Assembly: GCA_008933995.1 (NCBI GenBank) | Contig: WARS01000044.1 | Span: forward strand, 3,284,429-3,348,428 | DNA: 64,000 bases | From: Datnioides undecimradiatus | Lineage: Eukaryota; Chordata; Actinopteri; Lobotiformes; Datnioididae | Direction of reading: 5' to 3' | Shown: in pieces, positions 1 through 11,564 of the stretch | Layout: every line of letters starts with the position of its first letter | Numbering within the stretch: position 1 is the first letter of the stretch | Made by a program: the position numbers and the translations under genes | Notes under the pieces: generated by a model | What the model was told of the DNA's origin: nothing | Database searches by the model: none | What the model saw: the letters and a program-made list of their open reading frames with translations, nothing else

Positions 1-697
1 TGGACCTGATTTCAATGGAAACTCACACAAGTAATCACAGGATACATTCATACCTACATAAAACTGTCAATCCCAGCCTGTGGCTTTGGTGACTTTATGG
101 CCAGCAGAGAATGTGGAGTAGGGATGGATGGATACATGAGAAATGCAGAGACGACAAACACCGTCTACCCAATTGCTGACAGCGTTACCATGGACGCAGG
201 TGGTGCCTTGGTAACCAAATGTATCATTAATCTGCTTTGCTTCAGGAAGAGACCTTTCATATTGACCATTACTGCAGTGACCCTCCCCCAACCAGGCCCC
301 TCCTGCACAACCTTGGTCGACAACTCTCTTTTCCATTTACATTGTAATCTATAATGCTAATGAAGCGTCTGCACACATGACACAGAGCTGCACACTGTAA
401 AACTGATTTCTCCCTGCAAGCGGGGTCCAATTCACAAGGTTGATTGGTGATTTCAAATATGCTGTGCAGGTTTGATATTAGGGCCTGCAGTCTCCAGAGG
501 AAACCATGTGCTGAGCAGAATGGGAGCCAAGAGTCATTCCTCTAATTGCTGACTTTAAAAGAAGCACTGGAGTAGACAGCAGACACAGTGGTGCATAGGT
601 CTGTGCCATTTAATCTACAGCTACATGTATTTTCTGTATTCAGTAGAGCTATGTATAAATGGCTCCATTCACAAAGACAAACAAAGACACATGAATC

Positions 698-735
698 CTA
701 CAATGTCATTTGGCAGACGCTTTTATCCAAAGAGA
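698..735 (+). mobile_element. Fragment of a widespread fish repeat core
   Basis: The stretch contains the core CATTTGGCAGACGCTTTTAT followed by CCAAAGAG. I recognise a nearly identical core (catttagcagacgcttttatccaaagcgac) from interspersed repeats in many teleost genomes. Only about 40 bases are recognisable and the family is not named here because I recall the motif, not its classification. Confidence 0.5.
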
Positions 736-1502
736 TGTACATATAGAATAAGTACAAAACAAACCCTTATGCTTTTTCTTTCTTTCAAACACATGCACAC
801 ACAAAGAGACGACCAATCAAAAATGCAAGGAAGTACAAAAATATCCATTCAATGCCAAATTAGAAAGCTAAAAATCATGCTTACGGTTTCTAATACTCCC
901 TCCAACCATCTCCTCCCCTCTCTTCTGGCCACTGAATTAACTGTGAGCGTTATGCAACCGTGCTCTAGTTTGGCCTGGCAATCACATTCAGACTCTGGTG
1001 TCTGTCCTCATGATCCCTGTCTGTCCATCACTACGACAGTGCAGTGAGAGACTGCCGACAAATATGACAAGCACTGGTTCTGTGTTAACGCTGACAGTCA
1101 CCATTACGATCATAACAGATTACAATCCTTATCTGAGGAGCCAAATCCCTCCCAGCTTTCTGGACAACAATGGTTGTGTAAGAGGTTCATACAGTACACA
1201 GAGTACAGCAGTTGTGCTGAATTACGTGAAAAAAAAAAAATAAAAAAAAAATCAACATATCTGTCAGTAAAATGTTCACTCTGTAGTCAGTATTAGTTTA
1301 CCTTGAATGATAACCCTTTTGATAAATGAGCAAATACAGGGAACTGAAAAACCGAGCAGTCTTAAATCATGTGAAGACGCAGGCAAAGCATGTGACCCCC
1401 TCCCTGTCCAATGTCCATGTTAAGCAATTAAGTTTACAAAGTATTTGCCTTCCATGTTCAAATAAAAACAATCATACTGAATCTTTAAACAATGCTCTGG
1501 GA

Positions 1503-1690
1503 CTGCAACTAATTATTTATTGTCAGTTTTGTTAGTTGATGAATCAGCCTATGATTATTCAACTCCATTTAACATTTAATTGTACGTTTATAAAATGTCA
1601 GAAAAAAGTTATTACTTTGTGCTCTAGGTGATCAAACACCTTGTTTTGCTCGACCAATAGTCAAAGTCTTGAAAAGACATTCAGTTCATT
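1503..1690. mobile_element. Diverged percomorph interspersed repeat
   Basis: Anchor phrases such as TGCAACTAATTATT, TATAAAATGTCAGAAAA and CACCTTGTTTTGCTC occur in the order seen in a very common percomorph intergenic/intronic repeat. The copy is old, with many substitutions and small gaps. A reverse-oriented relative lies at 10470-10720 in mapk15. Confidence 0.5.
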
Positions 1691-4299
1691 ATCACACACT
1701 AAATCTCACAATTAAGACATTGTAACGAGCAAATGTTCAACAAACTTTTATAGAGTGACAACATAAAAGGATTAGGGAGCTATTTTTTATCAAAGTATGA
1801 TTTGTCTTAAGACACTGAGACATGTGACTGTAACCTCTGAAAGAGTACTGGCTCTAGTAGAGTAAAAAACTGCATAATAAACAAAACAAACTGATAAAAC
1901 TAATACTCTTTTTCAAAGAAAAAAGGTTTAGGGACTTCAGCAAAGGATATACAAAGTAGGTTGCCTCTCTTCCTGCCATTTCCACATCTGAGTGTAGTGA
2001 AATTAGTGAAAAAGTGTGGAAAGAGTGGTGAGTCAGTTTGAGGCACTGTTTGGACAGCTTTACAAGCATTACGTGGGAGATTTCAAATCCTCTTAGAAGA
2101 GACGCCCCAATGCTGTAGATAAAGACAGTGCCATTATCTGTGGCTTCTGCTGATAGCCATCGCTTGTGGAATTAGGTTAAAGGGGGGATTCAGCAGGCTA
2201 GCCAGAGAACCACGTTAACACAATTAGGCCAGCACAATACCTCGACAAACCCACGTACAACATGCTATGTGCATGCCTGAGCAGCACCAGGACATGCAGT
2301 GACAACAGGAACAGATACACAAAGCAGTGGGGCCTATATGGAGGTCAGCGTGGTAAAATATGGCACCAAAACAAGTTAAAAGTTGTGATCTTTGATGTAG
2401 GATAACTTTCAAGCACTACACTGACCACAGAACCAGCTGAATTATTATCAAACTCCTCAAAGCACTCGCTGCATAATGAAAACATTTTGAATCCTATTAT
2501 GAAATTGTCACTTGGACCACCGGGTAGATAAGCCCTACACTGTGTCACTGTCAGCTGATCTCCCAGCCGATGCAGCAGCCTGGCAAGATATTGTCAGTGT
2601 GAGTCTCTGTGTCAGCAGCAACTCTGGTGATGTCAAACCTGCAGACACGTCGCCTTGTGACAGATGGATGCACTTTGGGAAGGTTAGCAAAGTATGGGGA
2701 CATTCTGCTGCAAGCATGAAAATATTTTTAATTGGGCAGATTTTTTTTTTGCAAAAATGACTAAAAACATTTTGTCAATTTTTCACATTGCAATTAGAGT
2801 GTATTTTTCCCATTATAACAACTTGACAACAAGTTTACAGTTTTAATACAAGCTTATTTTGTTAAAACACTTTTTCAGGTCTCATTACAGCAAAAACTGT
2901 CTGTTGAAACAAAAAATTTGGCTGTGTTTTGTAATAACTATAAACAGACACTGCAGTTGCAAGATGTTTTTTCCCCTGGTGGCAGCAATATACTGCTGTA
3001 ACATAGCAATTGCTCAAACAAAGCATGGCTAATTCATCACTAGCTTAGAGCTGGAATCAACTATTCACTCCGCAAAATGTGCAAGCAGTAGCCAATTTCA
3101 GTAGGTGGTGTTGGCAAGATGGCTCAGTTTGATTGCTCTGGTCAAACCAAACAGAACTCATGTGTAAGCAAAACGCACTTATCCAAGTGTTAAATAATCC
3201 CTATTGCCAATACTCTATTAACAAAAACGAGGCACAGAATAGGCAAACGTTTTCTGCTGTTCTTCCTGAAAGTTGGTTACGTTTGCTTCACAGCCAGATG
3301 GTGATACAACAGCATAAACATCCACTAGCCTTGCTAATTACATCTCTATAGATCTTTGTCTTTATTAAAGCATGGTACTGTATCCCTCAACTGAAACCTG
3401 CAGTTGGACTGAACATTTGAATCATTTCTAATATATTGTGACTTAACCAAAGTCATTCAGGAAGCTGCAACCAGCTATGTAGAAGAAGTCAACTTGAAAC
3501 AGTGTGATAAGGAGAGCAAACTAATTTTCTTAGCATGGCATGCATGCATGCATGTCCTGGGAACAGGCTGTGGGGGGAGGGGCGCAGAAAGGCTGTTTGT
3601 CTAAGCTGGTGAAAGTTGAGATATATTTGCTTGGATTCAGTCACTTCAACCTATAAAGTCATAAACCAACAAATGAAAAAGTATGGGAGAGGTGACCAGA
3701 ACAACACAGAAGACTTGAGTTGATCAAAATTAGGCATAGATGTTGTGATCAAAACTGACTAAATCATGAAACTGATATTCAAATTTGTTTCTGATTATTT
3801 TTCTGTTGATGACTGAGCCATCAATTGTTTAAAAAGGAGAGCAAACTAATATGACATCACACATGTAGTAACAAGTTGTCAGGATAGAACAGAGCGGCTG
3901 TTTGCCTTACTTTAAGCTATTAAACTATGTGTAAAACTGAAAGATAATTTCTATTACAAAAAATCTTGTTAAGTTTATAATTGTGTATAATAGGGAAATT
4001 TGAGTCACTGGTTGGCTTGTTTGAAAAAAAAAAAGACTAAAACGATAAAAGGTTATCAAAACAGATGTCCATTCAGTAATTGATTTTATTAGCTGATTCA
4101 CTGATCTACTGGCGTAACGTCCTACAAATATAACGTGCTATTATCTGCTAGATCAGAGGAAAACATGAAGATATATAGCATAACAGATATAATTGTTTGT
4201 AATCTACAGTGACACACAGCACGTCGAAATGTAGGGGTACTTACACCAACACGAGTAATCTGTAATATAGTTCAAAAAGGATGATAACGCGCACATTCC

Positions 4300-5130
4300 G
4301 AAACAATTTCAGAGAACCAAACATGAAACCGGACTCCAAATATAAACAGCGAGCCTAGTTTCATGCTGCACCTGCAGCGGGCGATCCGCCTCCATCTAGG
4401 CCTCACGAGCGCAGATAAATGCGACACTGCGATCATCTAGTACATGAAAACAGCAAATATTAGCTCAGACACAGCGAGATCACCATTGCGAAAACATAAG
4501 AATACTGATAATTCGTGAGGGATTACGCGATAGATATTCAGTATCTCTGCCCGTCATGATGAATCCATTTAGTTAAATAAGTTAACTGTTTTAGGGCGAT
4601 GACCACACATCGCACCCCCCATGTTTACGATGCTGTGCCGTCAGTTCCCTTTAAAAACACACTTTATTTAAAAATTGGTTTATTTACATGTGTGCCGTTC
4701 TGCTAATGCTATCTGTGCTAATTCAAGCCTCCTGTCTGTGCTGACGTTAAGCGACCGTTGGCGACAGGCAGGCTATTTATCGCAGGCAGCTAAGGCTGTG
4801 CCAGCTAGCCGCACCAACAACATTTAATGCAAACAACGGCTCTCGACTTGCAAAAACATACAAAGGCAAACAATACGCACGCCTAACCGACCCAAACCAC
4901 ACTTTAACTCCCCTACCTTTAATGTGTTTATTTCAGAATGGCTGGGGACATACGTTCTTCCTCCTCCTCCTCCGGCTCCTGACACACACTGACTGAACAA
5001 TTGGGTCGAGAGCTGCTGACGACACCACACGACGCCGGCACGTGGTGTGTGGGAATCTCCGGTTGTTGCACAAAACGATACAGTTAGTCTCAACCCATAA
5101 TGACGCAGTCCTTTCTGTAACGTGGCTTGG
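4300..5130 (-). promoter_or_regulatory. Putative promoter and first exon of an unnamed gene
   Basis: This block is richer in G+C and CpG than the flanking several kilobases. On the minus strand a consensus-like donor (AAAG|GTAGGG) ends a possible exon at 4917. Further along, about 4384-4406, an acceptor-like CCTAG precedes ATGGAGGCGGATCGCC and a donor-like CAG|GTGCAG, which would encode MEADRPLQ. No downstream coding exon is recognised before the left edge, so neither the gene nor its frame can be assigned. It could also be an orphan CpG island. Confidence 0.35.
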
Positions 5131-6530
5131 GTCTTATGAGAGAGTTTGCGCAGCTAAGGGGGGTGAGCAAACTAAATAATGACATCGGAAATATCTAGAT
5201 ACATCTGAAGACTTCTGCATAATGCACATCAAATGTAGTGCAGGCCTCAGTAGGCCTACAACTTCAGAGTACATAGGTTAGTTTATACGCAGTCACTATA
5301 TTTCGGAGGGAAATACTGTTTGTTTTTCACTCTGTACTACATTTATGTGACAGCTGTAGTTACCTCTTAAAATAATACCTTGTAGAGAAAAAATGCTCTT
5401 TATTTATATTAGGCCAGTGGCAGTTAGCCCATTATAGAAAAGATTCTGTAGAAAAACTTATTTTTTTATTCTTTTTCTCTCTACATCTCATTCATCTTGT
5501 GATCCACTGCACAGAAATTCATTGGTCAGAGCAACTGGGAAAACTGGAATAAACTGTAGTTAGATAATCTAGCTTCACCTTCACCAAGTACAATAGTAAA
5601 AACTACATAAATGTTGTATCAGTACTAACAGTCTAAAAATGCAATATATTATAGTTAAACCACACGATGGACAATTTTTCAATGTGCTCACTCTCATGCA
5701 GTCATAGGATTTTGAAAGCAGGACTTTCAGTCAAAGTTAAGCATATGACTATTTCCACCTCTGTTTATTATTAAACTTCACAGTGGTTTGCTGCCACAGT
5801 CAAGTGTCTGTTAAACATTATAAACCAGTTCAAGAAACACTAAGCTTTTCCTTTCTGTACACATAAGAAGAATAAGTGGGCATATCGCTGCTGTAGTCAC
5901 ATGAAAAATAATTCCATGTTGCATATAATCAATTCAAACTGCTATTTGCATATTTTACAGTTATTCTGTGTTCACCTGAAACAGGCTGTCTTAATGTACA
6001 TAAACCATTAAATCTAGATGTCATTAGCTACAGATGAGCATGAAAAATCTTGCCACCCCACTGATCCTCTGTGATAACTATAAAAGATAAATGTATTAAG
6101 GAATATTTAGTGTGTTGATGCTGACCTACAGTCTCTGGTAGGTGCACAGCTAGACAACTAAACATTGCAGCTGATAATGTGCTCAAGTGGTTTTCCCAAA
6201 GAAACTTGCAAATTACCACAAATTTATTGGCATAGGCCTTCAGGATCCCTGAAGTTCTGGGGAATGGGCTGGGCATTTGCCATCTATTGTTGAGGAAAAC
6301 TACACAGCTGCATATATCATCATGAACTGCAGGTACAAATTGATAAATGTCATATGAAGTCACGCTGGATTTTTGCAAATATGTATTCATTATCACAGAA
6401 AATAGGAGCAATCTAGTATACAAAGTGACAGTTTCTCTTTCAGGTTGTCATGTGACTAACATCCTGGGTAAACATTGTTGTATGTTCAAACACCTGAAAC
6501 CAGGCCCTGTAATCACTGACATTACAGCAG
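5130..6530. other. Intergenic region and mapk15 3'UTR
   Basis: No coding sequence is recognised. The right part should be mapk15 3'UTR, since the stop codon is at 6531-6533 on the minus strand. A minus-strand AATAAA at 6228-6223, about 300 nt past the stop, is a plausible polyadenylation signal; others lie further left. Confidence 0.5.
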
Positions 6531-9500
6531 TTACTGGTTGTAGGGGCGGCTTCGAAGCAGATTATCCAGGTCAGTTTTGTTGATGGTACCATAGGCCTGT
6601 GAGTAGCTGCCCAGTTTAGCTCGAGGGTCGCCTGCAGCTGCCACATTACAGTTAGTCTGAAATACTTTCTTGCTGAATCGTTGTGGTGGCCGGGCATCAC
6701 GAACCTGAGAAGTTGCTCTCTGGTTCTTTATAGGAAGAAAAAGAAAGTTAGACATACAGCTCTGTTTAGTTACAGTCATTAAATCAAACCTTAGTGAAGC
6801 CACCAAGCTTTAAAATATCCATATGTATTCATGTATACTATGTTTGAATCAATATTTAATTAAGCTTGGGGTGAGGGATGGTGGACTAACCAGGCGTGCA
6901 GATGTGACATAAAGCCCAGGCGACAGGGATGGCTCATCTTTACGAACCAGTGGGTTGTTCTGGGTTTGGTTTAAGGTCAAGGAGAAAGAACGGTTATGGT
7001 TCACAGGGGCTGAGTGACCACGCTGGAGAATCTGGTCCATGGACTAGTGAGAGTAGGGGTGAGAGACAGGACAAGATACCAGGTGAGCCACAGAAAGATC
7101 ATGAGTTGGACAGAAAGCAAGTTGCCTAAAATAAGGGGTTTAGTTGTAGAAGCAAACACATGCAATATTACATCACATCAATGAAAAAGAAAAATGAACA
7201 TAAACTGAACTGGTCTGTTGCTTACTACATTAGCGTTGGTGCCCTCTGTTGGTGATGTTGTTGTATTTCCATTACTGGTCTGTTCTGGTCTCCTGGCGGC
7301 TGCAGTGGAGTGGTAGTAATGAGGAGGACCAATTGGACTCCAAACAAAACCATCTGAGTAAAGAAAAGAGTGGTTTGTGCTTTCTACCTGGAGGAATGTG
7401 TATACATACTTTATGTTGGAAAGGTATATGCAAAATATATACAGCTACACTGTTCAGATTACGTTGTAAAAACAAGGAACTTAGTACTGCGTATTTCCTT
7501 TTCCTTTTTTAAAGTTTATGTACTGGCACCAAAACAGTACATTTATTGTGATACCTTAAACTGAGAATAAAAGTATTTTACATGTTTAAACACAGGCATC
7601 ATTGGGAAACTTTCCTAGACTCAAATACAGTCTAAAATTTAGAAAACTGCCATTTAAAATCAGCTATATGATCAAAGGATATTTAGATAACAGATATATG
7701 TAGATTCGTACCAAAGAAGCCGTGAGGCTCAACACCCAGTCCTATATGGAACCTGAACATATAAATTCAAACATACTTGGGGCATGTGTGATGGGGTTAT
7801 AGGTGAGTTTTCCCAAGCCAGGGCTAACCAATGGACTGGTCTTCTCCACAGCAGGTGGGGAAGACACATTCACAGTCCCGGGTTTGGTGAAGCCTGTACG
7901 TGAAGGCACGTGGTTTGTCTCATCAGTCTTTTCATGTTGCGCTTTTCCCTTATGGTCATCATCCCCATCGCCATTTGCTGCCTCTGGGCCCTGCTCTACT
8001 TTATCTTTTACACCGGGCGTCTCCCTGCTACTGGCACAGCCTCCGTCCTTTGGCTGAATCACCTGAAGCATCCCCTGATTAGTCCTCCTCTCCAGTATCA
8101 TCTACAAGTAAGGAACAGGGAAAGTAGGTTCAATCAGAGCAATCAGATGAAAAAAAAAAAAATAATAAATGTAAAAATTGCAGGAATCTTCTTAAGCAAA
8201 ATTATATTCACTATGGTCTTCCTTAAATTTATAACTCATTTTGTACCTCATAAAGTTTGTTGCGGTACTGAACCACAGATAATTGTACATCATCGTCCAC
8301 TGGCAGCACTACGTCATAGTTAAGAGCTGGCTCCTTAGATGGGCTATGAAACCTCCAGAGACAGAAAATACAGTTATGATAAATAATAGTACTTTTTGAA
8401 AATAACTTAATGCTACAAGTATTGATCTCTCAGATACCAGACTAGCAAATGGAAGAAATGACAAATTCTTACTGATAAGCTAAGCAAAGAAAAGAGGATC
8501 AAGAGGAAAGGAGACATCTCTACTGTTCTCTTGCTGTGAGGAAAACCTGACCACAGCTACTAATGTCTGAATCAACCTGAATTTTTTCATCTCAATACCT
8601 GGCTACATATGGGTGTTGGAGGGCTTGCTCAGCAGTCAGCCGCTTGTCTGGGTTGAAAACTAGCAAACCTCTCAGCAAGTCCAGAGCATCAGGAGGAACA
8701 GACGGCTGAAGAAGATCCTCCAAAGGCACTTGTGGTCTGATAAGGGAAAGAAGGGTGATACTTTAACCATTATACTTTAATTTATTTCATGCATTTGTCT
8801 TCCATGTCCATGACACCTTGTGTGTTGTGCTAGTAACACTACTGTAGCTTGAGGCTGATAGCCTTGCAGAGATGATGAGCGGGTGACAGAGGTCTGGTAA
8901 TGTCACTTCTTTCTAACTCCACTCCACTTGATTTATTGCATTTTTAATTTGTAGCCCCAGCTGACACTGACTTAAATTACATCACTTGAGGCATTTCATC
9001 TGGAACCATGTAACTTTTTTTGCATATGCTGTAGTACTCCCAAAGATCCATAAACAGAAAAATAGTTGTATTTCCTCTTTATATACAAAAAAGAGTAGGG
9101 GAAGGAAGAGTGTCAGAGGAATGTGGGTGGGGTAAAGACAGGAGATTTGACTGAAAATATTCAATATTTAACTAGGGAAAGTTCCTTTTGAAGATAATTC
9201 CCAAACTGACCTGTTCACCAGACCAGAAGTCTGGGAGCAGACAGTTTGACTCTTTTCATTCAGACATCTCATCACTCTCTGCAACACACACACACTCTCT
9301 TCAATAAAGTGGTCTATTTAAGCTGTCTCTGCTTAGGTTATGATTTCGCTTTGTCGCTGCTGCGTCACTGCATCTCTGCAATAATCACTGCTCCTGCCCC
9401 CTGAGCAGGTAATCAGCCGTATTCCCTCCTGTAACCTCTGATAAGGATCTTCTCCAGTGGAGGGAAAGAAATTTGTTATCGTCACTCCCTAAACAAGCTC

Positions 9501-11498
9501 TGTGTCAGGAGTGGCAAGGTCAGAAAGAGGCCAAGCATCAACTGAACACACCCAGTATTCACATAAATGAAGTAATCAATTTGATTTAAATGCAACAGGT
9601 TTTGTGTTGGTACACAAAAAGAAGCTCTCTGTTGTTAACTGTGCACAATAAGATTTTCACTCCATAAATAACATGAAAGAACAAATTTTCTTACTTCAGC
9701 AACATCCTCTGAATGACAGAGGATCCATATTCAGACTTGATTGCGAGAATATCTGAAAATTAAATTGCAATTAATTAATTCATAGTAATAAATGCAGCCC
9801 ACAACTAAATGTAGAGTGCAAGGAGTTTACTGGAGTTGTATAATCACCTTCTGGGCTGGGGTGTGGTATGGCACTCATGATCTTCTCTATTTGGTTGATA
9901 GTGGAGGTCCCAGGGAATAGGGCTTTTCCCAGCAGCATCTCTCCCAGGATGCAGCCAAGGCTCCACATGTCCACACCTTTAGTGTACCTTTGGACAAGAT
10001 GAACTCCTTTGACAGTCTGGTACACTCAGAACTCATTTTACATACTGTCTCTTGACATAAAATACAATCTTCATCCTTGTTAAATCAACTGTTGTGAAGA
10101 ACAAGCACAAGCAGAGGATGTGATACAGATAGTAACAACAGATGCTCTTCACAGTTGATACCTTGCAGATCCCAGCAGGATCTCTGGAGCTCTGTACCAC
10201 CGTGTCGCAACGTACTCCGTCAGCGCTGGATTCCCACTGTCCTCTTGGATCTGGTTGAGAGATCTGGCCAAGCCAAAGTCACACAGCTTGACTACACAGT
10301 CAGTGTCCAACAGCACATTGGATGGCTGTGGGAAACACAGACAAGAGAAACATTCATGACAGTTTGATTTTCATTGTGGTATGAGAACATAAATTACAGA
10401 AGGAGTGGAAAAGGTTGAGATAGTGGATGAATAGGAGAGAAGGAGGAATGTCTGCAAAGGAATGTATCATCTTATTTTTTGATGATCAATTTATTGTTTT
10501 TTCCAGCAAATAGGCCAAACATGCAGCTTCTCAGTTGTGAGGATTTTTATACTTTTTGTTTTGTGTTATCATTGTAGACTGAATATTCTTGGTGTGCTGG
10601 TCAGACATAAAGGCAATATGAAGACTTTAACCTGGACTGTTCACCATTTTCAGATATTTCAATGACCAAACATAAAAATCAGTTGATAAAGTAATCAGTT
10701 GATGACCATAATGAAAACAGAATAAAAACCGTGATGTAGTGAGAGTACAAGTGTAATGCTGCTATATATTTCTTTTCTTTTAATCACAATAAGGCCATAT
10801 TTTGTGACTGTGATGTGTTTAAATACTTCTGACGTACCTTTTGGTCTCTGTGGATGACATTTCCTGAGTGCAGGTACTTGATGGCTTTGAGGAGCTGATA
10901 CATCACATAACGTTTATGGATGTCCTTCAACAGAGTGCCTTTCTTTATCACTGCATGCAGGTCAGTATCTGGTAAAAAGCAGAACGCAAAACTTAACAAT
11001 TACTGTGACATTGAACGATGACTGGATTGCAAATCATGTTCAGTTATAGTATTGAGCTGCTAAACACATGCTCCTCGATAATCACATACACTGCTTCAAC
11101 TGAGCAGCATCCTGAAAATAAAATGCAAGGGTGAAACAGTGGAGGTCTGTGCTGGGATGCTAGTGTACAGTCATGGATTAGACTGCAGAGATGGGGAGGC
11201 CAATCTGTGGACTCAGCAGTAAGACAGTGCAGCCAGCCAAGGGAAGCAGAGGCCATTTGATACACACGCACACCCTTGCCTTTTCAGTGCCAAGTTAAAC
11301 TGTTGCCTTTATAGTTCCTGGTGTTGATTTGTGTGCAACAATACAACCACAAGAATGACCAACACTCACCCATATATTCAAAGATGAGGTAAATGTCTTT
11401 ATCATTTTGTGCTCTGATGACATTTAGAAGTTTGACGATGTTGGGATGATCTCCAAACTCCTACACACAGAACAGGGATTTTTAGGAACAGAAACCAT

Positions 11499-11564
<66 letters not shown>

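Larger units (their letters stand above)
1..4300. other. Non-coding stretch, no gene recognised
   Basis: I see no exon with convincing protein similarity or paired splice sites here on either strand. The sequence is AT-rich with homopolymer runs (for example near 1230-1250 and 2740-2750), a short self-complementary ATGC tandem at 3538-3554, and two interspersed-repeat remnants listed separately. If the possible first exon at about 4.9 kb is real, this stretch would be intron of a minus-strand gene continuing off the left edge. Confidence 0.6.

Noticed and set aside
67-354. Overlapping open frames at the left edge (both strands)
   Set aside because: Neither matches a family I recognise nor is bounded by convincing splice sites.
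625-1047. 140-codon open frame on the plus strand
   Set aside because: It contains the fish repeat core at 698-735 and has no coding character.
10162-10968. HRDQK as a damaged kinase catalytic loop
   Set aside because: Gln in place of Leu after HRD is normal for MAPK15, and Lys50, DFG and TEY are all intact.
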